A stretch of 64,000 bases of DNA, taken from assembly GCF_003259195.1 (NCBI RefSeq), contig NZ_QJPK01000010.1:84016-148015 (forward strand), in the 5' to 3' direction. The notes below the pieces were generated by a model that saw only the letters and a program-made list of their open reading frames with translations, did no database searches and was not told the origin of the DNA. The position numbers were made by a program, and so were the translations under genes. Shown in pieces: positions 8,845-17,616 of this stretch. The stretch's first letter is position 1. Every line of letters starts with the position of its first letter. This stretch comes from Paracoccus sediminilitoris. GTDB taxonomy: Bacteria > Pseudomonadota > Alphaproteobacteria > Rhodobacterales > Rhodobacteraceae.

Positions 8845-10129
8845 TGTCTGCTGCCTTGATGAAGCTCATCGGGTCCACGGCACGACCTTTCATGCGCACT
8901 TCGTAATGAAGATGCGGGCCGGTCGAACGTCCAGTGTTTCCCATATCACCGATGAGGTCGCCTTGCGACACCTTATCACCCACCTTGACGCGGATACGGC
9001 TCAGGTGGCCATAGCGGGTCTCGGTGCCCAACTCGTGCTGGATCTTGATCAGGTTGCCGTAACCGCTGGCACGACCGGCCTGGATCACGACGCCGTCGCC
9101 GGTGGCATAGATGGGGGTGCCCACGGGGCCCGCCATGTCGATGCCTTCATGCATCCGGCCCCACCGGCGCCCGAAGCCCGAAGTATAGCGGAAACTGTCG
9201 CGCACGGGCATGGCCAAGGGCAGCTTTTCAATCGCGATGCGATAGGTGTTCATCTGGTCCAGCGTGACGATGATCTGCCGGGCCTTGGTTTCCCCTTGGC
9301 TCAGCGCCGCGTTGCCGCGGGTCGAATAGGACATCGGCGTCAGCGGGCCGCCCTGACCGGAATAACCGCGGCGAATTGTGCTCAGAACGTCGTCGGGGTT
9401 CATGCCCACCGACCGGAAGACATCGTCCAGCGGCTTGACCGACACGGAAACGGCGTCCTCCAGCTGGGTCAGGATCTCGTCGTTGCGGGCCAGGATCTGG
9501 TCGCGCTCGACGGCCAGTTCCTGCGCGGTCAGCTGGGCTTCGGCGGCTTCCAGTTCGGCCGAGGCGCGCTGGTCGGCGGCGCTGCGCAATTCGTTCGACA
9601 GGATGTCCAACGCTACCGAGAATTCGCCGCTGCGATCGGGTGCGGCCTGATCGTTCGCTTCGGCGGTGACGATGGCCTTGGCCTCGTCGCGTTCGCTGAT
9701 CGCGTCGCGCAGCGTGGTCTGGACGGCATCAAGCCCGGTTTCGACCTCGCGGCGCTGCTGTTCGGATGTCAGCAGTTGGCTCTGCATCTTCGAGACTTGG
9801 TCCAGTGCGACCGTGAAACGGTTCTGCGCGGCCAGCGCCTCGGCGGCGCGGGCGTCGCGTTCGGCGGACAGCTGGTCCAGACGTTCCTCGAAGGCCGATT
9901 GCGCGCGCAGCATCTGGTCGCGCGAATTCCCCGAACTGACCGCATCGATCACCAGGAAGGAACTGGCGACCAACGTCCAGCCGAAGACCACGGTGATGCC
10001 GCTGATGCCGACAAGCTGGGTCACGGGGCGCAGGCGGACGAAACGCGTGGTGTCATCTGACCGCAGGAACAGACGCTGCTCGGGCAGCCATTTTTCCAGC
10101 GACGCGTTCAGTCGATCCATAACTGCCAT
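8834..10129 (-). CDS. M23 (LytM) peptidoglycan endopeptidase, membrane-anchored
   Basis: 431 aa. A single transmembrane segment (about 36-60) anchors the protein, a long coiled coil follows (about 75-275), and the C-terminal LytM domain carries the zinc motifs: the HxxxD region RMHEGIDMAGPVG and the HxH region GPHLHYEVR. All visible active-site residues are present, so it should be an active cell-wall hydrolase acting in the periplasm. The ATG at 10129 (GAGGGA upstream) is preferred over an in-frame start 96 bases earlier. Co-transcribed with the bactofilin. Confidence 0.9.
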   Translation of the reverse strand: MAVMDRLNASLEKWLPEQRLFLRSDDTTRFVRLRPVTQLVGISGITVVFGWTLVASSFLVIDAVSSGNSRDQMLRAQSAFEERLDQLSAERDARAAEALAAQNRFTVALDQVSKMQSQLLTSEQQRREVETGLDAVQTTLRDAISERDEAKAIVTAEANDQAAPDRSGEFSVALDILSNELRSAADQRASAELEAAEAQLTAQELAVERDQILARNDEILTQLEDAVSVSVKPLDDVFRSVGMNPDDVLSTIRRGYSGQGGPLTPMSYSTRGNAALSQGETKARQIIVTLDQMNTYRIAIEKLPLAMPVRDSFRYTSGFGRRWGRMHEGIDMAGPVGTPIYATGDGVVIQAGRASGYGNLIKIQHELGTETRYGHLSRIRVKVGDKVSQGDLIGDMGNTGRSTGPHLHYEVRMKGRAVDPMSFIKAADNVF

Positions 10130-10314
10130 TCTGACACTGTCCCTCGAATGCGCGCCTTTGATGAAGCATCTGACGCGTCGGTTCCGTTCAGCGTCGGGTA
10201 AATAGCACCTGTGCCTTCTTGGCAACAGGGTCCCGCCAATGGGTTCCCAAAATTGGCGGATCTCTGCTGCCGTCGGCAGGAACTCGCCTAATGGTTGCGG
10301 AGACCGTTGATTCC

Positions 10315-11712
10315 TCAGGCTATTTCATACGGCAGCGGTCCGTCCCGATCGGCCGGGATTCGCAGGGCGCGGTCCATCGGTGGCACCGAACGCTGATGAC
10401 AATCGCGGCGGGGACAGATGCGGCACGAAATGCCGATCGGATCGAAAACCCGCGGCTTGGTCAGGTCCAGCCCGTCGGCATAGACCATCCCCTCGGCCTG
10501 GGTGACCTCGCATCCCAGACCGATAGCAAAACGGCGCACCGGCGCGTTGAAGGCGCCGGCATGTTTCGACACGTCGCGTGACAACAGCAGATAGCGGACC
10601 CCGTCCGGCGTCTCGGCCAGTTGCCGCAGAAAGCGGCCCGGCTGTTCGAATGCCTGATGCACGTTCCACAAGGGGCAGGCCCCGCCGAAACGGGCAAATT
10701 GCAGCCGGGTCGCCGAATGGCGCTTGGTGATGGTGCCTGCCTGATCGACGCGGACAAAGAAGAAGGGCACCCCCTTGGCGCCGGGACGCTGCAGCGTTGA
10801 CAGCCGATGCGCCACCTGCTCCAGCGACGCGCCGAACAGGTGGGACAGGCGTTCCAGGTCGTGACGCTCGGCCTTGGCGGCGGCCATGAAGGCGCGATAG
10901 GGCATCAGCGCGGCCCCGGCGAAATAATTCGCCATGCCGACCCGCGCGATTTCGCGCGCCGTATCGCTGCGGAAACGGGCCAGGTCCAGCGTCGCCTCCA
11001 GAAGGTCGTTCTGGCGTTCCAAGGCCACCAGGTGCAGCAGCTGGAACAAGCGCGTGGCAGGTTCGGATGCGGCATTCACCAGGATCTGGTCGCCCTGCCT
11101 GCGAAAGACGGAATTGGCAGGCATTTCGGCCAGTTGGACGCGGATGTTACGCTTGGCCAAGGCTGTGACCGCCAGCTGCCACGGGTCCTGTCGCACGCCA
11201 TCGGGACAGGCGAAATGTTCGGCGGCGCGGTCCACGGCATCGATATAGTTGTCGCAGTAATGGAAGAAGTCGCGGACCTCCTCCCACGGCGTGGACAGGC
11301 TGTTGCGTCCGTCGGCCCCGATCGCCTGATCCATCGCCGCCAGCCGTTCCTGTCCCTGCCGATGCGCGCGATAAAGGTCCAGAAAGGCCCGCGCAAGCAC
11401 CGGCGCATTCGTCGCCGCCAGCCGCAGATCGGCTAGGGGGGGCGTGGCGTCGAACAGGGGGTCGGCCAGCGCCTCCTGCATGTCGATGACCATGCGTTCG
11501 GCGTCGCCCGCCGCCAGCGTGGTCAGATCAACGCCGAATTCCTGCGCCAGCCGCAGCAGCGCACCGGCCGAGATGGGCCTGTGATTGTTCTCCATCTGGG
11601 ACAGATAGGGCAGGGACACGCCAAGCGTCTCTGCAAAGCGCTTCTGGGTCAGGCCGGCACGGGCGCGCGTTTCGCGCAGCGCACTGCCGGCATAGATCTT
11701 TTGCGTGGCCAT
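10315..11712 (-). CDS. ScfR-type short-chain acyl-CoA responsive regulator (XRE HTH)
   Basis: 465 aa. N-terminal XRE helix-turn-helix (about 8-65, LRETRARAGLTQKRFAETLG), a middle region related to IrrE/M78 metalloproteases whose HExxH motif is degenerate (RLFQLLHLVALERQ), and a C-terminal ScfR domain ending in a Cys cluster (ISCRICPRRDCHQR). Members such as PccR of Rhodobacter and RamB sense propionyl- or acetyl-CoA metabolism. A TTTGCAAA palindrome lies just upstream, suggesting autoregulation. The valine/propionyl-CoA genes 5 kb away are plausible targets, by inference. Confidence 0.9.
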   Translation of the reverse strand: MATQKIYAGSALRETRARAGLTQKRFAETLGVSLPYLSQMENNHRPISAGALLRLAQEFGVDLTTLAAGDAERMVIDMQEALADPLFDATPPLADLRLAATNAPVLARAFLDLYRAHRQGQERLAAMDQAIGADGRNSLSTPWEEVRDFFHYCDNYIDAVDRAAEHFACPDGVRQDPWQLAVTALAKRNIRVQLAEMPANSVFRRQGDQILVNAASEPATRLFQLLHLVALERQNDLLEATLDLARFRSDTAREIARVGMANYFAGAALMPYRAFMAAAKAERHDLERLSHLFGASLEQVAHRLSTLQRPGAKGVPFFFVRVDQAGTITKRHSATRLQFARFGGACPLWNVHQAFEQPGRFLRQLAETPDGVRYLLLSRDVSKHAGAFNAPVRRFAIGLGCEVTQAEGMVYADGLDLTKPRVFDPIGISCRICPRRDCHQRSVPPMDRALRIPADRDGPLPYEIA

Positions 11713-11724
11713 GCTGTCCCCACC

Positions 11725-11753
11725 GTTGCAAAGCCAGTGTTAGCCTTTGCAAA
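11725..11753. promoter_or_regulatory. Paired TTTGCAAA-like sites before the ScfR-like gene
   Basis: GTTGCAAA (11725-11732) and the perfect palindrome TTTGCAAA (11746-11753), centres 21 bases apart, about two helical turns. They lie 13-41 bases upstream of the start codon. They match the half-site known for PccR-type ScfR proteins, although the published pair has a 4-base gap. A likely autoregulatory operator. Confidence 0.5.
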
Positions 11754-11783
11754 GGCGGCGCGGCAAGTCCTCCGTGGCGGGGG

Positions 11784-12980
11784 TCAGGCGGGCTGCATGA
11801 TGCGGCGTTCGCGGTGAAAGACCCAGGCAATGGCCATAAGCGATCCGAAGGCCGAACAGCACATGATCGTCAGCAAGGGCGTCGCTCCGCTGCCCGGTTG
11901 CAGCAGCGCCCCGGCCAGCGCCGAGAGCGCCGCGCCCCCCGCCACGGCCAGAGCGCCGCCCAGACCCGACGCGGTTCCGGCCAATTCGGGGCGGATGCTC
12001 ATCATCCCGGCATTGGCATTGGGCAGGACCATGCCGTTGCCAAGGCCCATCGTGGCGATGGCGCCAAAGAAGATCAGCGGACGCACATGGCCCGCCAGAT
12101 CGGCCAGCAGGCCCACGGTCAGCGCCACAAGGCAGGTGATCGCCCCGATCAGGATCATCCGGTTCAGCCCCAGCCGAGGCGAATTGCGGGCCGAGATGAA
12201 GTTGCCGGTGATATAGCCGATGCTGGGCGCGGCGAACCAATATCCCACCTGTGCCGGCGTCAGCCCGAAGACCTGGTCGCCCACGAATGGCGCCCCGCCC
12301 AGATAGGCGAAGAATGCCCCCGAAGACAGCGTCGCCGCAAGGCAGTATCCCCAGAACCGGTGCGATCGGAACAGGATCGGATAATTCGCCATCTGTCGGC
12401 GCAGCGACATGCCGCCGTCGCGGACCGTTTCGCCCATGTCGCGCCAGGCGATGGCCAGGACGATCAGCGCCAACAGCCCCATGACGGCGAAATTGGCCTG
12501 CCAGCCGAACAGTTCGTCCAGGACGCCACCGAAGACCGGGGCCATCATCGGCACGACCGCCATGCCCATGGTGACATAGCCCAGCATCGAGGCCGCCCGA
12601 TCCCCGTCATAGAGATCGCGCACCACCGCGCGGGGCACCAGCATGCAGACGGTGATGACCGATTGCAGCAGGCGGAAGATCAGGAAGGTGGTGATGTCGC
12701 CCGCCAGCATGGTACCGATCGTGGCCAGCAGGAACAGCACCAGCGACCACAGCACCACCGGCCTGCGCCCGAAGCGGTCGCTGATCGGCCCGCCCAGCAG
12801 CTGCAGCACCGCGCTGGCCCCGATATAGGCCGACACCGACAGCTGCATGACCCCGTAATCCACGTCGAAATCCCGTGCCATCCCGGGCAGGGACGGCAGG
12901 AAGACATTCATCGACAATGCCGAGACGCCCGACAGGACGACAAGGGTCAGCAGGTGGGGGGCGGTTCGCGTTCGTGACAT
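11784..12980 (-). CDS. Bcr/CflA-type MFS drug exporter
   Basis: Inner-membrane proton-driven exporter of 398 aa with about 12 transmembrane segments. Family motifs: GGPISDRFGRRPVVLW between TM2 and TM3, and VRDLYDGDRAASMLGYVTMG in the Bcr/CflA pattern. Start at ATG 12980 with AGGAAAG upstream; an in-frame start 42 bases earlier lacks a good SD. A second paralogue lies at 36255. Substrate unknown. Single gene. Confidence 0.9.
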   Translation of the reverse strand: MSRTRTAPHLLTLVVLSGVSALSMNVFLPSLPGMARDFDVDYGVMQLSVSAYIGASAVLQLLGGPISDRFGRRPVVLWSLVLFLLATIGTMLAGDITTFLIFRLLQSVITVCMLVPRAVVRDLYDGDRAASMLGYVTMGMAVVPMMAPVFGGVLDELFGWQANFAVMGLLALIVLAIAWRDMGETVRDGGMSLRRQMANYPILFRSHRFWGYCLAATLSSGAFFAYLGGAPFVGDQVFGLTPAQVGYWFAAPSIGYITGNFISARNSPRLGLNRMILIGAITCLVALTVGLLADLAGHVRPLIFFGAIATMGLGNGMVLPNANAGMMSIRPELAGTASGLGGALAVAGGAALSALAGALLQPGSGATPLLTIMCCSAFGSLMAIAWVFHRERRIMQPA

Positions 12981-13044
12981 CGGCTTTCCTGGTCGCTCCG
13001 GTGCGGGCGCGACAGCTTCCACCGATTATGCAGATCGTGCAAGA

Positions 13045-13692
13045 CTAGTGATTGACGAAAGGTGCGGCATTCCCCCACAGGTCCCTGACCCGCTGATCGC
13101 GCCCGCAGGAATCACGATAGAGCTTGTAGGCCGAGGCCTTGGACCGGGGGCCGAAACGCGTCAGGATCAGGTCGCCCTGCTTGTAGTAATCCTGGTGATA
13201 GGCATCGGCGTCATAAAAGGGCCCGGCGTCCAGGATTGGGGTCACGATCTTCTGGCCCAGATCGGCGGCCGCCTGCGCCTTGGCGCGTTCGGCCGAACGG
13301 CGTTCGGCGGCATTGCGCACGAAGATGGCGGTGCGATAGCTGTCGCCCCGGTCGCAGAACTGTCCGCCGGGATCGGTGGGGTTCACCGATCGGAAGAACG
13401 CATACATCAGCTGGTCATAGCTGACCTTGGCGGGGTCATAGATAATGCGGGCGGCTTCGTAATGGCCGGTGCCGCCGTCGGTCACCTGTTCATAGCTGGG
13501 ATTGGCCACGGTGCCGCCGGTAAAGCCGGAATAGACCTCGGCGACGCCGGCCATCTTTTCGAAATCGGCCTCGACGCACCAGAAGCAGCCCCCCGCCACG
13601 ATGGCGGTGTCCTGCGCCTGGCTGAGCGCGGGGCCGGCGGCGAAACCAAGGGCTGCCGACGCCGCCAGCGCAAGGCGAAAGGAATGGGTCAT
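13045..13692 (-). CDS. msrA: Peptide-methionine (S)-S-oxide reductase, secreted form
   Basis: Repairs methionine-S-sulfoxide in proteins. 215 aa. The catalytic segment [11 protein letters not shown] gives nucleophile Cys36. Unlike the usual cytosolic MsrA, the first 26 or so residues form a signal peptide (basic start, hydrophobic [19 protein letters not shown] cleavage site), so it should act in the periplasm. The start is fixed by CAGGAGGTCCC directly upstream. A C-terminal Cys in YRDSCGRDQ may resolve the disulfide. No msrB partner is adjacent. Confidence 0.93.
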   Translation of the reverse strand: MTHSFRLALAASAALGFAAGPALSQAQDTAIVAGGCFWCVEADFEKMAGVAEVYSGFTGGTVANPSYEQVTDGGTGHYEAARIIYDPAKVSYDQLMYAFFRSVNPTDPGGQFCDRGDSYRTAIFVRNAAERRSAERAKAQAAADLGQKIVTPILDAGPFYDADAYHQDYYKQGDLILTRFGPRSKASAYKLYRDSCGRDQRVRDLWGNAAPFVNH

Positions 13693-13764
13693 GGGACCTC
13701 CTGTGGTTCCCGCCATCGTGCGGGTAGGGGGCTAACCGATCAAGTCAAGCGCGCGTGATGGCGG

Positions 13765-15258
13765 TCAGTCCCACTGCGTCTGACGGTCGCGGGCCAGGTT
13801 GCCAAAGCGGGTGAACTGGCCTTCGAAGGACAGTTCGACCGTGCCGATGGGACCGTGGCGCTGCTTGCCCAGAATGACCTCGGCCTTGCCATGGACGTTT
13901 TCCATGATCTGCTGCCACTTGGCCATGGCGTCCAGATCGGCATCCGAGGGCTTTTCGCGTTCCTTGTAATATTCCTCGCGGAAAACGAACATCACGATGT
14001 CGGCGTCCTGTTCGATCGAACCAGATTCGCGCAGATCGGACAGTTGCGGGCGTTTGTCCTCGCGGTTCTCGACCTGACGCGACAGCTGCGACAGGGCGAT
14101 GACGGGGATGTTCAATTCCTTGGCGACGGCTTTCAGCCCCTGCGTGATCTCCGACACCTCGTTCACGCGGCTGTCCTTGGCGGATGCGGCCTTCAGCAGC
14201 TGAAGATAATCGACCATCAGCACGTCCAGACCATGCGTCCGCTTCAGCTTGCGTGCGCGGGCAGCCAGCTGGTTGATGGGCAGGGCGGGCGTGTCGTCGA
14301 TGAACAGCGGGCAGTTCTGCAACGCATGGGCGGCCTCGACGAAGCGGCGGAACTCGGCCTCGTCCATGTTGCCTGAACGGATGCGTTCCGAGGGCACCTC
14401 GGCGGCCTCGGACAGGATGCGGGCGGCCAGCTGTTCGGCCGACATCTCCAAGCTGAAAAAGCCCACGACCCCGCCTTCGACCGTGCCATGGGTGCCATCG
14501 GGCTTTTCGCCCATCTTGTGGGCCTTGGCGATGTTGAAGGCGATGTTGGTGGCCAGCGAGGTCTTCCCCATCGACGGGCGACCGGCCAGGATGATCAGGT
14601 CCGAATTGTTCAGCCCGCCCATCTTGCCGTCCAGATCGACCAGCCCGGTCGAGATCCCCGACAGTTTCCCGTCGCGCTGATAGGCGGCGTTTGCGACCTG
14701 AACGGCCCCGGTGACGGCCTTGAGGAAGCTTTGGAAGCCGCGTTCCGCGACGCCCTGTTCGCCCAGCTTGTAGAGCGTCTGTTCGGCGGCCTTGATCTGT
14801 TCCTCGGCCTCGTCACCGACCTCGACCATGGAGGCGCGGGCGGTGATGTCCTGGCCCAGCTGCATTAGTTCGCGCCGCAGGGCGAATTCGCGGATCATCT
14901 GGGCGTAATCGCGCGCGGCATAGGCGCTGATCGCGGCGCTGGCCATGCGCGCCAGATAGGCGGGGCCGCCCAGCTCCTTCAGGCCCTCGTCGTTTTCCAG
15001 AAAGGCCTTGATGGTGACGGGGCTGGCCAACGCGTTCTTGCGGATGCGTTCGCCGCAGATGTCGAAGATGCGGGCATGGACGGGGTGATAGAAATGGTCG
15101 CCCTTGATGATCTGGCTGACCCGGTCGAACACGTCGTTATTGGTCAGCAGTGCGCCCAGCAGCTGCTGTTCCGCCTCGAGCGAATAGGGGATCGATGTCT
15201 TTTCGCCCTCGTCGCTGTCCTGACCCGGGGTGATGACGCGTAGTCCGGTCATGTCCAT
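13765..15258 (-). CDS. dnaB: Replicative DNA helicase
   Basis: Hexameric 5'-3' helicase that unwinds DNA at the replication fork. 497 aa. N-terminal domain with YSLEAEQQLLGALLTNN, then the RecA-like helicase core with Walker A GRPSMGKTS, Walker B LDVLMVDYLQLL and the SGSIEQDADIVMFVFREEYY segment. Start at ATG 15258 with AGGAAGG upstream. Two DnaA-box-like sequences lie about 90 bases upstream, suggesting control by DnaA. Single gene, followed by the divergently placed msrA region without overlap. Confidence 0.97.
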   Translation of the reverse strand: MDMTGLRVITPGQDSDEGEKTSIPYSLEAEQQLLGALLTNNDVFDRVSQIIKGDHFYHPVHARIFDICGERIRKNALASPVTIKAFLENDEGLKELGGPAYLARMASAAISAYAARDYAQMIREFALRRELMQLGQDITARASMVEVGDEAEEQIKAAEQTLYKLGEQGVAERGFQSFLKAVTGAVQVANAAYQRDGKLSGISTGLVDLDGKMGGLNNSDLIILAGRPSMGKTSLATNIAFNIAKAHKMGEKPDGTHGTVEGGVVGFFSLEMSAEQLAARILSEAAEVPSERIRSGNMDEAEFRRFVEAAHALQNCPLFIDDTPALPINQLAARARKLKRTHGLDVLMVDYLQLLKAASAKDSRVNEVSEITQGLKAVAKELNIPVIALSQLSRQVENREDKRPQLSDLRESGSIEQDADIVMFVFREEYYKEREKPSDADLDAMAKWQQIMENVHGKAEVILGKQRHGPIGTVELSFEGQFTRFGNLARDRQTQWD

Positions 15259-15345
15259 GCCGCCTTCCTGATGTTCGAAGCTGCGAGTCTAACGCAAGAC
15301 GGGGGCCGATGACACGACCCCCGCCAAGATTTCGGTTGATGGTTC

Positions 15346-15365
15346 TGTGGATAGCCTGTGGACAA
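15346..15365. promoter_or_regulatory. Two DnaA-box-like sites upstream of dnaB
   Basis: TGTGGATAG (15346-15354) and TGTGGACAA (15357-15365) on the plus strand. Read on the dnaB strand these are TTGTCCACA and CTATCCACA, each one base from the consensus TTATCCACA, with a 2-base gap. They sit between the pyrE stop and the dnaB start. Confidence 0.5.
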
Positions 15366-15373
15366 ACGGGTCC

Positions 15374-16045
15374 TCAGGCGTTGGCTTCCTGCCATTGACG
15401 GGGATTGGTCAGGAAGGTTTGGACCTCGGTCAGGGTGGCCTCGTCGAAGGACTGCTGTTCGCGGGCTTCGGCCAGCACGTCCCACCAGGTGCACAGGTGA
15501 TGCAGCTGCACCCCGTGATCGGCCAGCCGCTGTGTGGTTTCCGGGAAGATGCCGTAGTAGAAGATCACCGCCGTATGCGCGCAAGTCGCGCCGGTTTCGC
15601 GGATCGCATCCACGAAGGACAGCTTCGAGCCGCCGTCGGTGGTCAGATCCTCGACCAGCAGCACGCGCTGGCCTTCGGTCATCACGCCTTCGATGCGGGC
15701 GTTGCGGCCATAGCCCTTGGGCTTCTTGCGCACATAGGTCATGGGCAGGGACAGGCGTTCGGCCACCATCGCGCCGAAGGGAATGCCCGCGGTCTCACCG
15801 CCTGCGACATTGTCGAAGGCCTCGAAGCCCGCGTCGCGCATGACGGTCGCGGCCATGAAATCCATCAGCGTGGCGCGGACGCGCGGAAAGCTGATGATGC
15901 GGCGGCAATCGACATAGGTCGGCCCCTTCAGGCCGGACGCATAGGTGAAGGGCGTTTCGGCGTTGAAATCGACGGCCTTGATTTCCAACAGCATCCGGGC
16001 GGTCAGGCGGGCGATTTCTTCGCGGGTGGGGAAGGTCAGGCTCAT
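15374..16045 (-). CDS. pyrE: Orotate phosphoribosyltransferase
   Basis: Joins orotate to PRPP to give OMP in pyrimidine synthesis. 223 aa. The PRPP-binding loop is [33 protein letters not shown] and [12 protein letters not shown] are typical of PyrE. Its ATG overlaps the pyrC stop by 4 bases (ATGA), so the two enzymes of one pathway are translationally coupled, which is unusually neat for pyr genes. Confidence 0.96.
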   Translation of the reverse strand: MSLTFPTREEIARLTARMLLEIKAVDFNAETPFTYASGLKGPTYVDCRRIISFPRVRATLMDFMAATVMRDAGFEAFDNVAGGETAGIPFGAMVAERLSLPMTYVRKKPKGYGRNARIEGVMTEGQRVLLVEDLTTDGGSKLSFVDAIRETGATCAHTAVIFYYGIFPETTQRLADHGVQLHHLCTWWDVLAEAREQQSFDEATLTEVQTFLTNPRQWQEANA

Positions 16046-17085
16046 GCGGTCTCCGGGTGCCAGTAGAGGGGGAAGCCGGGGTCGAAGACGGTGACCTCTT
16101 CGTCTCCGGCGGAAATGGTGGCGGGATAGGGGGCGGGGGTGTCGCGGCGGACCAGCGTGATGCGATCATCAGACGGTGCCATGCGATAGAAGGCCGCCCC
16201 GTTCAAGCTGGTGAAGGCCTCCAGCCGGTCCAGCGCGCCGTCGTCCTGAAAGACCTGCGCCAGGATCGACATGGTGTTCGGTGCGGTAAAGCAACCCGCG
16301 CATCCGCAGGGTTGCAGCTTGGCGCTGTCGGGATGCGGCGCGCTGTCGGTGCCCAGGAAAAAACGACCCTCGCCGCTGGTGGCGGCCTGGCGCAGCGCCA
16401 GACGGTGGCTTTCGCGCTTGGCAACTGGCAGGCAATAGTAATGCGGCCGGATGCCGCCTGCCAGAATGGCGTTGCGGTTGATGACCAGATGGTGCGTCGT
16501 GATCGTCGCGGCCAGATTATTCCCGCCCGAACGCGCGTAATCCACCCCGTCCGAGGTGGTAATATGTTCCATCACCACCCGCAGCCCCGGCACCTTGCGG
16601 CGGATCGGGTCCAGCACGCGGTCGATGAACACCGCCTCGCGGTCGAATATGTCGATGGCGGGGTCGGTGACCTCTCCGTGGACGCAGAGGGTGATGCCGG
16701 CTTCCGCCATCGCCTCCAGCACCGGGCGGACGCGGTCCATGTCGGTCACGCCGCTGTCGGAATTTGTCGTGGCACCGGCCGGATAAAGTTTGACCGCGCG
16801 GATGATGCCGGCCTTGAAGGCCGCGACCACATCGGCAGGATCGGTCGCGTCGGTCAGATACAGCGTCATCTGCGGCTGCAGCGCCGCGCCTGCGGGCAGG
16901 GCCGCCATGATCCGGTCGCGATAGGCCGATGCCTGTGCGCCCGTCACCACCGGGGGCACCAGGTTCGGCATGATGATCGCGCGGCCAAAGCCTGCGGAAT
17001 GGGGGGCCACGGCCTTCAGCATCGCGCCATCGCGCAGATGCAAGTGCCAGTCGTCGGGGCGGCGAAGCGTCAGCGTCTGTGTCAT
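16042..17085 (-). CDS. pyrC: Dihydroorotase (PyrC type)
   Basis: Zinc hydrolase that closes carbamoyl-aspartate to dihydroorotate. 347 aa, the length of the E. coli-type class. The HxH metal motif is in [12 protein letters not shown] near the N-terminus; [15 protein letters not shown] holds the carboxylated Lys region, and [11 protein letters not shown] carries the catalytic Asp. The ATG at 17085 precedes [13 protein letters not shown], the usual beginning, with AAAGG upstream; the ORF opens 36 bases earlier without support. Confidence 0.96.
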   Translation of the reverse strand: MTQTLTLRRPDDWHLHLRDGAMLKAVAPHSAGFGRAIIMPNLVPPVVTGAQASAYRDRIMAALPAGAALQPQMTLYLTDATDPADVVAAFKAGIIRAVKLYPAGATTNSDSGVTDMDRVRPVLEAMAEAGITLCVHGEVTDPAIDIFDREAVFIDRVLDPIRRKVPGLRVVMEHITTSDGVDYARSGGNNLAATITTHHLVINRNAILAGGIRPHYYCLPVAKRESHRLALRQAATSGEGRFFLGTDSAPHPDSAKLQPCGCAGCFTAPNTMSILAQVFQDDGALDRLEAFTSLNGAAFYRMAPSDDRITLVRRDTPAPYPATISAGDEEVTVFDPGFPLYWHPETA

Positions 17086-17242
17086 GGATGTGCCTTTTAC
17101 ATTGTCATGGCGTCTTGCCAAGCGTCAGCTGCATGTTTCTTGGAACCTTCCGCCCTTGGTCGCGGTTGCCCCTGACGATCTGAGCAGGCACCCTGGATCA
17201 TCCGATCCCGCCGGTGCCGTCGCAACACGGAAAGATCCGTAT

Positions 17243-17557
17243 ATGAACATGATGATGCCCATGGTGCTGCCAGCCGCGCAAATGCGCCTTGTCACCCAGT
17301 TTTCCCGCATGGCGATCGAATCGCAGCTGATCATCGGCATGCGGATGGCCGGCATGATGGGCCTGATGCCCCAAGCTCCGGGCGAGAATTTCCGCATGAT
17401 CGCCGAAAAGCAGGCCGCCGCGTCCGAGGCGATGTTCGCCGTCGCCAAGGCGGGCATGATCGGCGCCAGCCCCGAACGCATGATGTCGGCTGCGCTTCGC
17501 CCCTATGGCAAGCGCACCCGCGCCAACAGCCGCCGCCTGACCGCCAAGAAGGGCTGA
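17243..17557 (+). CDS. Small methionine-rich protein, function unknown
   Basis: 104 aa with 17 methionines, no signal peptide, amphipathic helices and a basic C-terminus (RPYGKRTRANSRR). SD GGAAAG lies 8 bases before the ATG. The pattern of short helices with Met/Ala faces recalls small phasin-like proteins of Rhodobacterales (some are labelled antifreeze proteins without evidence), but I do not recognise a defined family. It stands alone between pyrC and an SDR gene on the opposite strand to pyrC. Confidence 0.75.
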   Translation: MNMMMPMVLPAAQMRLVTQFSRMAIESQLIIGMRMAGMMGLMPQAPGENFRMIAEKQAAASEAMFAVAKAGMIGASPERMMSAALRPYGKRTRANSRRLTAKKG

Positions 17558-17616
17558 AGGGGAACGGTCTTCGCCCCGCATGGTTGTCTCGATGACAACG
17601 AAGCAAAGGGGGCGGG

